Positions 9,155 to 22,545 of a DNA stretch of 64,000 nt are shown here, piece by piece (the first letter of the stretch is position 1; each line of letters opens with the position of its first letter). The stretch comes from Paracoccus sp. Z118 (lineage in GTDB: Bacteria; Pseudomonadota; Alphaproteobacteria; Rhodobacterales; Rhodobacteraceae). Where the stretch lies: positions 82,355-146,354 of the forward strand of contig NZ_JAHQZU010000009.1 in assembly GCF_019061185.1 (NCBI RefSeq). The letters are read 5' to 3'. The position numbers and the translations under genes are program-made. The notes under the pieces are model-generated. The model did not search any database. It worked only from the letters and a program-made list of their open reading frames with translations, and was not told the origin of the DNA.

Positions 9155-10527
9155 CCCAGCCCTTCCGCAGCTTCGTCATCTTCGCCGAGATGCGCACCGG
9201 GTCGAACCTGCTGGAGGCGACGCTGAACGCCATCAAGCGCGTCACCTGCTACGGCGAGGCGTTCAACCCCTACATGATGGGCTGGCCCGACAAGGACGAG
9301 CTGCGCGGCGTGACGATGGCCGAGCGCGACGCCGACCCGATGGTCCTGTTCGAGGCGATCCGCTCGCACCCGAACCTGACGGGCTTCCGCTATTTCCACG
9401 ACCACGACCCGCGCATCCTGGACGCGATCATGGACGATCACAGCTGCGCCAAGGTCGTGCTGGCCCGCAACCCGCTGGACAGCTACGTGTCCACCCGCCT
9501 CGCCTATGCCACGAACCAGTGGAAGCTGAACGAGACGGAAACCCCGATCCCCGCCCGCATCCAGTTCGACGCGGCCGAGTTCGGGCGCACGATGTCGGAC
9601 ATCGAGCAGTTCCAGTTGCAGATCCTGCACCGGCTTCAGGTCAGCGGACAGTCGGCCTTCTGGCTCGGCTACGAGGATCTGCGCGACACCGGCGTGATGA
9701 CCGGCCTCATGCACTGGCTCGGCCGCACCGATCTGGATCGGGTGGAAGCCGCCAGCGACCAGGTGCCCCAGAACCCGCGCGAGCTGGCCGACAAGGTGGA
9801 AAACTTCGACGAGATGCAGGCCGCGCTGGCGGCGATGGACCCGTTCCAGTCCCGCCGCCTGCCCAGCTTCGAGCCGCGCCGGGGACCGGCGGTGCCGTCC
9901 TTCATGGGCTCGAGCGCAGGGAAGGGGCTGGTCTTCATGCCGGTGAAGGGCGGGCCGTCCGATGTGGTGGGCGGCTGGCTTCGCGGCCTCGGCGGCGTCA
10001 CCGACGATTTCAACCAGAACTCCCTGCGCCAGTGGAAGCGCCAGCGCCCCGGCCATCGCGGCTTCACGGTCGTGCGCCATCCGCTGCTCCGCGCCTGGGC
10101 GGCCTTTGCGGCGCTCGCGGGTGGCGGCAACGTGGAACTGCGCGAGCTGCTGCGGTCCACCCACCGCGTCCCGCTGCCCGAAGGCGGGCTGCGCGCGGTG
10201 AAGGATCAGCCCCGCGTCTTCGCCGCCTTTCTCGACTTCCTGCGCCGCAACCTGAACGGCCAGACGACGCTCGCGACCCATCCCGGCTGGGCCACCCAGT
10301 CCGAGGTCATCTCGGGTTTTTCCCGCTTCGGCGCGCCCGACCTGATCGCGCGCGAGGACCGGCTGGCTGACGATCTCGCCTTCCTGACCCGCGCCGCCGG
10401 GATCGACGCGGCTCCGCCGAAGGCCGAGGCGGGTCCCGCGCTGCTGGATGATCCGGCGCTGCGCAAGGCGGCCAAGGCGGCCTATCTGCGCGATTACGTC
10501 GCCTTCGGCTTCTCCGACCGGCCCTGA
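9151..10527 (+). CDS. Two-module sulfotransferase (NodH-like N-terminal module, degenerate second module)
   Basis: This 458-residue protein would transfer sulfate from PAPS to a glycan. The N-terminal module has the 5'-phosphosulfate loop FAEMRTGSNLLEATL (residues 11-25) and the 3'-phosphate motif VVLARNPLDSYVSTRLAYA, as in NodH-type sulfotransferases. From about residue 250 a second, Sulfotransfer_2-like pattern appears: FMPVKGGPSDVVGGWL in the loop position, FTVVRHPLLRAWAAF as a 3'-phosphate motif, and a C-terminal AAYLRDYVAFGF like the family end. The second loop lacks the usual K-[TC]-G-[GS]-[TS] pattern, so this module may be inactive or structural. It starts by ATGA overlap with the GT14-like gene and ends 4 bp from a convergent gene. 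CysQ at the head of this run would remove the PAP produced. Confidence 0.82.
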   Translation: MTQPFRSFVIFAEMRTGSNLLEATLNAIKRVTCYGEAFNPYMMGWPDKDELRGVTMAERDADPMVLFEAIRSHPNLTGFRYFHDHDPRILDAIMDDHSCAKVVLARNPLDSYVSTRLAYATNQWKLNETETPIPARIQFDAAEFGRTMSDIEQFQLQILHRLQVSGQSAFWLGYEDLRDTGVMTGLMHWLGRTDLDRVEAASDQVPQNPRELADKVENFDEMQAALAAMDPFQSRRLPSFEPRRGPAVPSFMGSSAGKGLVFMPVKGGPSDVVGGWLRGLGGVTDDFNQNSLRQWKRQRPGHRGFTVVRHPLLRAWAAFAALAGGGNVELRELLRSTHRVPLPEGGLRAVKDQPRVFAAFLDFLRRNLNGQTTLATHPGWATQSEVISGFSRFGAPDLIAREDRLADDLAFLTRAAGIDAAPPKAEAGPALLDDPALRKAAKAAYLRDYVAFGFSDRP

Positions 10528-10531
10528 GCCG

Positions 10532-11476
10532 TCACCCCTGCGGTGTCATCACCTTGCGCGCCCGCGCCCGCTCCAGGCCCAGCTGGCGCTCGCGCCAGAT
10601 GATCGTGATTCCCGCCGCGATGATGACCCCCGCGCCCAGCAGCATCGTCGCCGTCGCCGCCTCGCCGAACACGAACCAGCCGATCCCGAGCGCGAGGATC
10701 ATCGAGGCATAGTCGAACGGCGCCACCACCGAGGCATCCGCATAGCGATAGGCCGAGGTCACGAGGATCTGCGCAAGCCCGCCCATCAACCCCGCCGCGA
10801 CCAGCAGCGCGCCGGTTTCCAGACCGGGCAGCACCCAGTCGAAGGGCAGCGTGACCAGCGACAGAACCGAAGACGTCACCGAGAACCAGAACACGATGGC
10901 CGAGGTCCGTTCCTGCGCGACCATCTTGCGGATGAAGATATGCGCCATCGCCGCAAAGGCCGCGCCTGACAGCGTCAGCACCGCGCCCAGCTTTTCGGCG
11001 GTGGAGACGCCGTCCCCCGTGCCGCGAAGCTGCGGCGACAGCACGATCAGCACCCCGATCAGCCCCAGCCCCACCATGCTAAGCCGGAAGAGGCCGACGC
11101 GCTCGTTCAGGAACATGCCGGCGAAGATCACCGTCAGCAGCGGCATGGCGTAACCGAGGGCGGTGGCCTCGGGGAAGGGCAGCAGGCCGAGCCCGCTGAA
11201 GATGCAGACCATGGACACTGTTCCGGCGATGCCGCGATAGAAATGGCTCATCGGCCGGGCGGTCCGCAGCCCGACGCCAAGCTCGCCGTTCAGCGCCAGC
11301 CAGAACAGGATCACCGGAATGGCGAAGAACGAGCGGAAGAACACCTGCTCGCCCACCGGCACGTCATCGGCGGTGGCCTTCAGGATCGCGCCCATGATGG
11401 TGAACACCGTCACGCTGCCGAGCTTCAGCAGGATGCCGCGCAGAGGACTGGGGGCGGGCAGTCCGTGGGGCGTCAT
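10532..11476 (-). CDS. EamA/DMT-family transporter
   Basis: An inner-membrane protein of 314 residues with about ten hydrophobic segments arranged as two EamA repeats, as in RhaT/YdcZ-type drug/metabolite transporters. [16 protein letters not shown] (about residues 48-63), [20 protein letters not shown] and the C-terminal [20 protein letters not shown] with PF-x-Y are family features. Its ATG overlaps the queG stop (ATGA), so it is the last gene of the fzlA-queG-DMT run. The substrate cannot be inferred. Confidence 0.88.
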   Translation of the reverse strand: MTPHGLPAPSPLRGILLKLGSVTVFTIMGAILKATADDVPVGEQVFFRSFFAIPVILFWLALNGELGVGLRTARPMSHFYRGIAGTVSMVCIFSGLGLLPFPEATALGYAMPLLTVIFAGMFLNERVGLFRLSMVGLGLIGVLIVLSPQLRGTGDGVSTAEKLGAVLTLSGAAFAAMAHIFIRKMVAQERTSAIVFWFSVTSSVLSLVTLPFDWVLPGLETGALLVAAGLMGGLAQILVTSAYRYADASVVAPFDYASMILALGIGWFVFGEAATATMLLGAGVIIAAGITIIWRERQLGLERARARKVMTPQG

Positions 11477-12564
11477 GCAAGCCGCCGGGCGGCCCAGCGG
11501 GCGGCATCGGCCACCGCCGGATCGGGATCGCCGGTCAGCCCTTCGGCGATGGGCCGCAACTCGCGCAGGCCGCTGTTGCCGATCGCGTAAAGCACGTTCC
11601 GCACCATCCGGTCGCGCCCGATCCGCTTGATCGGACTGCCGGAAAACCGCGCCCGGAAGCCCGCATCATCCAACGCCGCAAGCTCCGCCAACGGCGGCGC
11701 GCGATGCGGCCCGTGATAGCGCATCTCGCTCGCCTGAACGGCGAACTTGTTCCACGGGCAGGCGGCAAGACAATCGTCGCAGCCATAGATCCGGTTGCCC
11801 AGCATGGGCCGCAGTTCCGGGTCCACCGGCCCCTTGTGCTCGATCGTCAGGTAGGAAATGCAGCGCCGCGCATCCAGCTGGAACGGCGCGGGAAACGCGC
11901 CGGTCGGGCAGGCGTCCAGACAGGCCCGGCAACTGCCGCAATGCTCCGCCTCCGGCGCGTCGGGCGGCAGTTCCAGCGTGGTGAAGATCGCGCCCAGAAA
12001 GAACCAGTTGCCCAGATCGCGCGACAGCAGATTGGTGTGCTTGCCCTGCCAGCCGAGGCCCGCCGCCTGCGCCAGCGGCTTTTCCATCACCGGGGCCGTA
12101 TCCACGAAAACCTTGATCTCGCCGCCGAACTGCTCGATCAGCCAGCGCCCGACGCGCTTCAGCCGCGCCTTGACGATGTCGTGGTAATCCTTGCCCTGCG
12201 CATAGACGCTGACCGCGCCCCGCTCCCGCCACTCCAGATCCTCGCGCGGATCATGCGGCGGGGTATAGGCCTCGGCCAGCATCACCACCGATCGCGCCTG
12301 CGGCCACAGCGCTGCCGGATCGCCGCGCCAGCCCATGCGCTCGGCCATCCACCCCATCTGCCCGTGCCGCCCCTTCGCGACATACTCCGCCAGCCGCCCC
12401 GCCGCCTGCGGGATCGCGTCCGGCGTCGTCACGCGCGCGGCGGTGAACCCCTCGGCCAGCGCCTGCGCCACCAGCGCATTCTTCTTCGCCCAAATATCCT
12501 GGGGGGAGCCGGCATCGCCGGCGGGGGGCAACGCCCCCCCTTTCTCAGAAATCGAGCTGCGCAT
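11473..12564 (-). CDS. queG: Epoxyqueuosine reductase QueG
   Basis: Reduces epoxyqueuosine to queuosine in tRNA, using cobalamin and two 4Fe-4S clusters. The cluster motifs are [14 protein letters not shown] and [31 protein letters not shown] with [11 protein letters not shown] is the cobalamin/active-site block, and the C-terminus carries a HEAT-like repeat. The start is uncertain: the longest frame begins at 12564, but its first ~25 codons are translated from an intergenic hairpin repeat and look unlike QueG. Similarity begins at about residue 31 ([10 protein letters not shown]), where a GTG at 12471 is an alternative. Coordinates give the longest frame. Confidence 0.88.
   Translation of the reverse strand: MRSSISEKGGALPPAGDAGSPQDIWAKKNALVAQALAEGFTAARVTTPDAIPQAAGRLAEYVAKGRHGQMGWMAERMGWRGDPAALWPQARSVVMLAEAYTPPHDPREDLEWRERGAVSVYAQGKDYHDIVKARLKRVGRWLIEQFGGEIKVFVDTAPVMEKPLAQAAGLGWQGKHTNLLSRDLGNWFFLGAIFTTLELPPDAPEAEHCGSCRACLDACPTGAFPAPFQLDARRCISYLTIEHKGPVDPELRPMLGNRIYGCDDCLAACPWNKFAVQASEMRYHGPHRAPPLAELAALDDAGFRARFSGSPIKRIGRDRMVRNVLYAIGNSGLRELRPIAEGLTGDPDPAVADAARWAARRLA
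12488..12540 (-). repeat. Mosaic hairpin repeat, copy A (fzlA-queG gap)
   Basis: Read on the minus strand it has GGGGGGC-GTT-GCCCCCC (12523-12540), then GCCGGC-GAT-GCCGGC (12508-12522), then CCAGGATATTTGGGC (12488-12502). The same order of G-stem hairpin, second hairpin and ATATTTGGGC box occurs at 57645. The first hairpin sits right after the fzlA stop and may terminate fzlA transcription. The element overlaps the longest reading of queG. Confidence 0.7.
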
Positions 12565-13246
12565 AATGCGGCGCGGGCGTCACGCCCGGCACCTGATCGG
12601 CCAGCACGCTGCGGAAGGCGGGGCGCGACTTCACCGTCGCATACCAGTCGCGCAGCGTGGCCGAGCGGTCCCAGTCCACGTCCGAGATGTAGTCGAGGCA
12701 GGACAGATGCGCGGCGGCGGTGAAATCGGCAAGGCTCAGCGCGTTCCCGGCCAGCCATTTGCGCTGCTCCAGCAGGACCGTCATGTAGTCCATGTGATCC
12801 TTGACCGCGCGCAGGCCGCTCTTGACCAGCCTGCTGTCGGGATAGCCGGCCTTCATCACCTTCTTCCAGACCCGCTCGGACAGGATCGGCTTGGTGACTT
12901 CGTCGTTGAACTTGTCGTCGAACCAGGTGCAGAGGCGCCGCACCTCATAGCGGTCCAGCGCCCCGGTCGGCATCAGCGGCGGGCTCGGGACCGTCTCGTC
13001 GAGATATTCGCAGATCGCCTGGCTTTCGGCCATCAGCCGCCCGTCCAGCCGCAGCACCGGGATCTTGCCCGCCGGGTTGCGCTTGAAGATCTCGGACCCG
13101 GCCTCCCAATAGCGTTCCTCGACCAGCTCGACCTCGATCCGCTTCTCGGCCAGCACCAGCCGCACCTTGCGGCAGAAGGGGGACAGCGTGATGTGGTAAA
13201 GGCGCGGGGTCGCGGGTGCGGAAACGGGGGAAGCGGACATGGACAT
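12545..13246 (-). CDS. fzlA: FzlA-like glutathione S-transferase-fold cell-division protein
   Basis: This 233-residue protein has a GST fold: a thioredoxin-like N-terminal half ([20 protein letters not shown], about residues 16-35, then [20 protein letters not shown]) and an all-helical C-terminal half. FzlA of alphaproteobacteria binds FtsZ and couples the Z-ring to constriction instead of acting as a transferase. The conserved last residues matter for FzlA, and here the protein ends PHYAQLDF, which fits what I recall of FzlA tails. It sits beside queG, as I recall for other alphaproteobacteria. A general GST is the alternative. The start may be a few residues downstream of 13246 (second Met at codon 3). 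Confidence 0.72.
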   Translation of the reverse strand: MSMSASPVSAPATPRLYHITLSPFCRKVRLVLAEKRIEVELVEERYWEAGSEIFKRNPAGKIPVLRLDGRLMAESQAICEYLDETVPSPPLMPTGALDRYEVRRLCTWFDDKFNDEVTKPILSERVWKKVMKAGYPDSRLVKSGLRAVKDHMDYMTVLLEQRKWLAGNALSLADFTAAAHLSCLDYISDVDWDRSATLRDWYATVKSRPAFRSVLADQVPGVTPAPHYAQLDF

Positions 13247-13324
13247 GCAACGGGCTTTCAGCGGGACTGGCCGGTGATACGCGCCGGACGCCCGCGTTTC
13301 AACCGCAGGGCGCGGAGGCGGCGA

Positions 13325-14065
13325 TCAATCGCGCTGGAAACAGGCGGCGCGGCCATCTGCGTTGATCGTCGCCGCGCCGTCCGCGATCGCGCGGGCGCGG
13401 GCCGAGCCGGTCTTCGGCGCGCGGGTCTTGGGCGCGGGCAGGACGGCGGCCAGCGCGGCGGCCTGCCGCGCCGACAGCTTGTCCGGCGTGGTCCCGAAAT
13501 GCGCGCGCGCGGCGGCGTCGATGCCGAAGATGCCGGGGCCGAACTCGGCCACGTTCAGATACACCTCAAGGACCCGCCGCTTGGACCAGACCGCCTCGAT
13601 CATCGGGGTGTAGGCGGTCTCCAGCAGCTTGCGGACCCAGCTTCGCCCTTGCCACAGATAGACGTTCTTGGCCGTCTGCTGGGTGATGGTGGACGCGCCG
13701 CGCGATGATCCCGCGGCGATGACGTGCCGGATCTCGGTCATGTCGAAGCCCCAGTGGAGACAGAAATTCGCGTCTTCGGCAGCCACGACCGAGCGGGCGA
13801 CCACGGGGGCGATGTCGTCCATCCGCACCCATTCGCGCGGCGCGGTCTCGCCCGCCGAGACGATGGTCCAGGTGGTCGGCGGGTTGATGAGCCAGTAGAG
13901 CACCACCAGCCCCGCCATCAGCGCCAGCACCCGCAGCCCGAACCAGCGGACGGGACGCCAGACGCGGGTCAGCAGGGCACGGCCAAGCCTGCGCCGCCGG
14001 GCCGGTGGCGCAGGCCGATCGTCGGCCCCGCCGATCGGCGGGGCAGGGGGGATGACGTGCCGCAT
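13325..14065 (-). CDS. mtgA: Monofunctional biosynthetic peptidoglycan transglycosylase MtgA
   Basis: Polymerises lipid II into glycan strands without a transpeptidase domain. It has 246 residues, a proline/arginine-rich cytoplasmic N-terminus, one membrane anchor (FGLRVLALMAGLVVLYWLI, about residues 43-61) and a periplasmic GT51 domain. The GT51 motifs are in order: AAEDANFCLHWGFD (catalytic Glu in AAED), RGASTITQQTAKNVYL, RKLLETAYTPMIEAVWSKRR and LEVYLNVAEFGPGIFGI. Length is normal for MtgA. It lies 78 bp downstream of the fzlA start on the same strand, outside that operon. Confidence 0.95.
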   Translation of the reverse strand: MRHVIPPAPPIGGADDRPAPPARRRRLGRALLTRVWRPVRWFGLRVLALMAGLVVLYWLINPPTTWTIVSAGETAPREWVRMDDIAPVVARSVVAAEDANFCLHWGFDMTEIRHVIAAGSSRGASTITQQTAKNVYLWQGRSWVRKLLETAYTPMIEAVWSKRRVLEVYLNVAEFGPGIFGIDAAARAHFGTTPDKLSARQAAALAAVLPAPKTRAPKTGSARARAIADGAATINADGRAACFQRD

Positions 14066-14150
14066 GGGGCCGTCCTGTCACGCCCCCGCGCGGGGCGTCA
14101 AGTTCCGCGCCGCCCTGCGCGCGCGCCGGCGCCTTGTCGCGGCGGCCGGG

Positions 14151-14714
14151 TCACAGCCGGGGCGGGGCCGTGGGTTCGGCGGGGGTGTCCTCGGCCTCGA
14201 CCGCGGGAACGCCGCCTGCTCCATGATGGCGGGTCGTCGCGCTGCGCAGCCGCGCCTCGTCGTGGTTGCTCAGCGAGGTCTGGATCACGTGCGAGCGGCT
14301 GCCGTAACGCTCCAGCCGGGGCAGCAGCTTGTCGAGGTTGAACTTGCGCGACAGGATGAACACCGCCCCGCTGCCGACGGGAACGGTCTTGCCGATCTCG
14401 CGGATGAAGTCGTCGTCGATCCCGTAATCGGTGGCGCTGCCCGCCAGCGCGCCAGCGCCCGCGCCGACCGCCGCGCCCAGCAGCGGGTTCAGGAACAGAA
14501 GCCCGATCAGCCCGCCCCAGAAGGTGCCGCCGATCGCCCCGGCGGCGGTCAGGTTGTTGGCCTGATGAAGCTGGTATTCGCCTTCGGTCGGACGGGTGAC
14601 GACGACGGCGTCTTCCAGATCGACGAGGTATTCGGACTGCGCCTTGATCATGTCCTGGCGCAGCGCGAAGGCGTCATCCTCGTCGTCGAAGGCGATTACG
14701 ATCAGGTCGGACAT
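14151..14714 (-). CDS. DUF1269 family membrane-associated protein
   Basis: A 187-residue protein. MSDLIVIAFDDEDDAFALRQ opens the DUF1269 pattern; a central glycine/alanine-rich hydrophobic segment (FWGGLIGLLFLNPLLGAAVG) could form a hairpin membrane segment, followed by GSGAVFILSRKFNLDKLL. The C-terminal tail is low-complexity. The start at 14714 is supported by GGAAGG six bases upstream; the longer open frame to 15092 runs through the divergent KTSC gene and is rejected. Family function is unknown; members are often linked to stress responses. Confidence 0.85.
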   Translation of the reverse strand: MSDLIVIAFDDEDDAFALRQDMIKAQSEYLVDLEDAVVVTRPTEGEYQLHQANNLTAAGAIGGTFWGGLIGLLFLNPLLGAAVGAGAGALAGSATDYGIDDDFIREIGKTVPVGSGAVFILSRKFNLDKLLPRLERYGSRSHVIQTSLSNHDEARLRSATTRHHGAGGVPAVEAEDTPAEPTAPPRL

Positions 14715-14846
14715 GAGGCTTCCTTCCGAAAGATGGAGTTGCCGACCAACCCCCCGGCCTGCCAGCCGGTTCCGCGGGACGGCGGCCGGGAACCGCCGGC
14801 ATCCGGGCGCGTCCTGTCCTTGGGAAGCACGGGAGGGAGCGGGAGG

Positions 14847-15053
14847 ATGCCCTACGTCGAATCGTCCGCGATCCGGCGAATCGAATGGAGCGGGGATGTC
14901 CTTTCGGTCTGGTTCCGCTCGGGCGACCGCTACGACTATGATGGCGTCCCCGAACGCGTCTATCGCGGTTTTCTCGCTGCCGGCTCGCATGGCGCGTTCT
15001 TCAGCCACTACGTCCGGGATCGCTACCCGATCCTCAGGAAATTGCAGCACTGA
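14847..15053 (+). CDS. KTSC-domain small protein
   Basis: A 68-residue protein that is almost entirely a KTSC domain: SSAIRRIEWSGDVLSVWF at the start, SGDRYDYDGVPERVYRGFL in the middle, and SHGAFFSHYVRDRYPILRKL at the end. The domain is related to the C-terminal domain of lysyl-tRNA synthetase-like proteins and is thought to bind nucleic acid, though its role is unproven. GGGAGG directly precedes the ATG. It is divergent from the DUF1269 gene across 132 bp, which must hold both promoters, and is followed at once by a good terminator. Confidence 0.88.
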   Translation: MPYVESSAIRRIEWSGDVLSVWFRSGDRYDYDGVPERVYRGFLAAGSHGAFFSHYVRDRYPILRKLQH

Positions 15054-15057
15054 CCCG

Positions 15058-15084
15058 GAAAGGGGGCATCGCTGCCCCCTTTTG
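15058..15084 (+). terminator. Rho-independent terminator after the KTSC gene
   Basis: AGGGGGCATCGCTGCCCCCT is a GC-rich stem followed by TTTTGC, 5 bp after the KTSC stop. On the opposite strand the stem is preceded by AAAAG and followed by TTTCC, so it may also stop gltB transcripts (gltB ends at 15089). Confidence 0.8.
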
Positions 15085-15088
15085 CCGT

Positions 15089-19614
<4,526 letters not shown>

Positions 19615-19618
<4 letters not shown>

Positions 19619-20037
19619 GCGTCCCTTTTCACGTGGGGATGTTCCTGTTCGTATTCGGCCCGCGTGATGCGCGGATGATCGCCCTCGAAGGCGGCGAAGC
19701 GGTGCGCCTGATCGGCATAGACCTCGCGCACCAGCGGGAAGGCGGCGGCCCCGTCGAAAAGGCCGGGCGAAAGCTCGTAGTCGCCGCCATTGTCGCGCAT
19801 CCACAGGCCGGACCCGCAGCGGGGGCAGAAGGCGCGTTCGGCGAAGTCGGACGAGGCGTAGCGGGCGACCTCGCCCGTCACGGTCACGGCGTCGGCGGGG
19901 GCGACGAATCCCGCCATGATCCCGCCGCCCCAGCGGCGGCACATGGCGCAGTGGCAGGCGCTGACCTCTCCGTTCCAGCGGGCGGCGGTGATCGTCACGG
20001 CCCCGCACAGGCAGGCTCCGTTCAGCGGCTCAGCCAT
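19615..20037 (-). CDS. GFA/CENP-V family zinc-binding protein
   Basis: A 140-residue member of the Gfa-like family (glutathione-dependent formaldehyde-activating fold). Zinc ligands are CLCGAV near residue 9, CHCAMC near residue 28 and CPRCG near residue 71. FAERAFCPRCGSGLWM is the usual core. Many Gfa-like proteins have no shown formaldehyde activity, so only the fold is claimed. Its stop overlaps the gltB start and its start overlaps the preceding gene by 8 bp, so it is locked in the gltD-to-gltB operon. Confidence 0.85.
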
Positions 20038-20734
20038 GGATGCGGCCCGCTCGCGTCATCAGCACCTCGCAGTCGTATTCCGGCGTGATCGAGCCGAAGC
20101 CCGGATCGCCGGGGAAGCTGAAGCGCACCGGCGAGTCGTTGGTTTCCTGCACCTCGCCGGTCCAGTCGGTCGCCGTCTCGATCCCGCCATGGAAGCGGCG
20201 GTTCTCCTCGTTGACGAATTGCTGCCCGGCGCGCTGGATCAGCAGGTTGCCGTCGGCGTCGAAGGTCCGCAGCCGGAAGCGAGTCACGCGCAGCGGCACC
20301 CCGCCGATATCCACCGTCTCGCCGGTCAGGTCGTCGCGGCCGATATGGCGCAGCCGCTGGCCGTCATCCGCGTTGGTCCAGAAATCGAAATCGTCCCGCC
20401 CGGTGGCGAGAAGCTCGGTCAGGCTCGCCGGATCCGTCTCGCCGTCCAGCCGGTCGGTGATGCCGTTCACGAGGTCACTGCTTTCCATCCACCGGGTCTC
20501 GGCATCGATGCGCGAGCGGTAGGTGGCCCCCTCGCGCGAGAAATACTCGGCCCACTGATCGCCCGGTGCGTCGCCATCGCAGCGGTAGTGCTGCGAGACG
20601 GTGCAGCTTCGGTTCTGGACCGTCATCTCCAGCCGGCAGCCGGCGGGCGGGGTGAAGGTCGCCGCCGCGGCCGGCTGGACGGCGCCGAGGCCGAGGCCGA
20701 GGCAGGCGAGCGCGAATGCTGTCGGATATGCCAT
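20030..20734 (-). CDS. Secreted hypothetical protein in the glt operon
   Basis: This 234-residue protein has a typical Sec signal peptide (MAYPTAFALACLGLGLGAVQ, then PAAAA), so it is probably periplasmic. The mature part has paired cysteines (GCRLEM, NRSCTV, YRCDG, and YDCEVL near the end) that could form disulfides, and a beta-rich pattern without a family I recognise. The start at 20734 was chosen for the signal peptide; the open frame further upstream runs into gltD. It sits 10 bp after the gltD stop and overlaps the GFA gene, so it is transcribed with both. Its link to glutamate synthesis is unknown. Confidence 0.75.
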   Translation of the reverse strand: MAYPTAFALACLGLGLGAVQPAAAATFTPPAGCRLEMTVQNRSCTVSQHYRCDGDAPGDQWAEYFSREGATYRSRIDAETRWMESSDLVNGITDRLDGETDPASLTELLATGRDDFDFWTNADDGQRLRHIGRDDLTGETVDIGGVPLRVTRFRLRTFDADGNLLIQRAGQQFVNEENRRFHGGIETATDWTGEVQETNDSPVRFSFPGDPGFGSITPEYDCEVLMTRAGRIHG

Positions 20735-20744
20735 GATCGTTCCC

Positions 20745-22316
20745 CTATTCCGCCGCGATGCGGCTATCGGACCGGCCCAGCCAGTCCGCGATGGAATCGG
20801 CCGCCTCGCGCCCGTCACGGATCGCCCAGACGACGAGGCTCGCGCCGCGCACGATGTCGCCCACGGCATAGACGCCGGGCAGGCTGGTGCGGTGGGTCCG
20901 GTGATCGGCGCGAATGGTGCTCCAGCGCGTGACCTCCAGCCCCTCCACCCCCCACAGGCGGGGCAGATCCTCAGGCTCGAAACCCAGCGCCTTGATGACC
21001 AGTTCCGCGGGTTCGTCGTGAATCGCGCCCTCGATGATCTCGGGAGTCTGGCGGCCGGACACGTCCGGCGCGCCCAGCCGCATCCGCTGGACCTTCAGGC
21101 CGATAACGGGCCCGGTCGAGCGGTCGGTTTCGGTCGTGACCCATGCAGGCGAGAGCTTGGGGTTGTCGCCCACCCCGTCGCCGTCGATGTCGCCGCCCGC
21201 GTTGGCGACCTTGCCTTCGTCCCGCTGGGCGGCCTCGCCCACGACATGGCCCGAGAAGGCGGCGGGGGCGGAGAGCCAGACGAATTCCACGCCCTCCTCC
21301 TCGGCATTCTGCACCTCGCGTTGTGATCCCGGCATGTTGGCGCGGTCGCGGCGGTAGAGGCACTTCACCGAGGTCGCGCCCTGCCGGATCGCGGTGCGCA
21401 CGCAGTCCATCGCCGTATCGCCGCCGCCGATCACCACGACGCGTTTGCCCGCCGCGTTCAGTTCCCCATCCGCGAAGTCGGGCACCTCGTCGCCCAGATC
21501 GACACGGTTGCTGGCGGTCAGATAGTCCAGCGCCGCGACCACGCCGCGTTCGGGCGGGTTGTCGATGTCCAGATCGCGGGCCTTGTAGACGCCGGTGGCG
21601 ATCAGCACCGCGTCATGCCGGTCGCGGATCGCGTCGAAGCTGACCGAGCCGCCCACGTCGGCGTTCAGCACGAACTCGACCCCGCCATCCGCCAGCAGGC
21701 GGCTGCGGCGCTCGACCACATGCTTTTCCAGCTTGAAGCCGGGAATGCCATAGATCATCAGCCCGCCCGCCCGGTCGTGGCGGTCATAGACCGTGACCTG
21801 GAACCCCATCCGCCGCAGCCGATCGGCGGCGGCGAGCCCCGCAGGCCCCGCGCCGATGATGCCGATGCTTTCGGTGCGTTCGGCCACGGGCCGGATCGGC
21901 TCGACCCAGCCTTCCTCCCAGGCGGTGTCGGTGATGTATTTCTCGATCGCGCCGATGGTCACGGTGCCGTGGCCTGACTGCTCGATGACGCAGTTGCCCT
22001 CGCAGAGGCGATCCTGCGGACAGATGCGGCCGCAGATTTCCGGAAAGGTATTGGTTTCCTGGCTGCGCAGATACGCCTCTTGCAGCCGCCCCTCGGCGGT
22101 CAGGCGCAGCCAGTCGGGGATGTTGTTGTGCAGCGGGCAGTGCGACTGGCAGTAGGGCACGCCGCATTGCGAGCAGCGGCTGGCCTGTTCGGCGGCCTTG
22201 GCGTCGGCATATTCGCGGTAGATCTCGTGGAAGTCGCCGGCGCGTTCGCCTGCGCCGCGCTTCTCGGGCATCTCGCGACCCAGCGTCACGAACTTGAGCA
22301 TCTTCTGCGTGGCCAT
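20745..22316 (-). CDS. gltD: Glutamate synthase small subunit GltD
   Basis: The beta subunit passes NADPH electrons through FAD and 4Fe-4S centres to GltB. It has 523 residues. The N-terminal Fe-S domain has CSQCGVPYCQSHCPLHN and CGRICPQDRLCEGNC. IGIIGAGPAGLAAADRLRRM is the FAD Rossmann motif and VVVIGGGDTAMDCVRTA the NADPH motif. The C-terminal GVYAVGDIVRGASLVVWAI is the usual end. Around residues 368-382 an acidic loop, GGDIDGDGVGDN, resembles a calcium-binding DxDxDG loop. The start at 22316 (MATQKMLKF) matches the family; the longer frame does not. gltD is first in the operon and gltB last. Confidence 0.96.
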   Translation of the reverse strand: MATQKMLKFVTLGREMPEKRGAGERAGDFHEIYREYADAKAAEQASRCSQCGVPYCQSHCPLHNNIPDWLRLTAEGRLQEAYLRSQETNTFPEICGRICPQDRLCEGNCVIEQSGHGTVTIGAIEKYITDTAWEEGWVEPIRPVAERTESIGIIGAGPAGLAAADRLRRMGFQVTVYDRHDRAGGLMIYGIPGFKLEKHVVERRSRLLADGGVEFVLNADVGGSVSFDAIRDRHDAVLIATGVYKARDLDIDNPPERGVVAALDYLTASNRVDLGDEVPDFADGELNAAGKRVVVIGGGDTAMDCVRTAIRQGATSVKCLYRRDRANMPGSQREVQNAEEEGVEFVWLSAPAAFSGHVVGEAAQRDEGKVANAGGDIDGDGVGDNPKLSPAWVTTETDRSTGPVIGLKVQRMRLGAPDVSGRQTPEIIEGAIHDEPAELVIKALGFEPEDLPRLWGVEGLEVTRWSTIRADHRTHRTSLPGVYAVGDIVRGASLVVWAIRDGREAADSIADWLGRSDSRIAAE

Positions 22317-22545
22317 CGGCTGCGTCCTTCGCTGCGTCTCTGGGATTCGTTGTAAATCAGCGACTTCAGCAGGAAAAGTAAGCAGTACTGACGTATATTC
22401 CAATTTCCTTCCGGCGCCGAGTAAGCCTTTGCAAAGGCCGCGAATTATTTAGGTCGCACAGCGGTCCCATTAGGTGGGCTATGGGCTGTTGTCCCTCCGC
22501 ACCGAACTCCTGTAGATCGTTCCTGCTTTGTCCAGGGGGATTCGC

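Noticed and set aside
22330..22545. gltD promoter region as a riboswitch
   Set aside because: I saw no conserved riboswitch core such as a glutamine or glycine aptamer.
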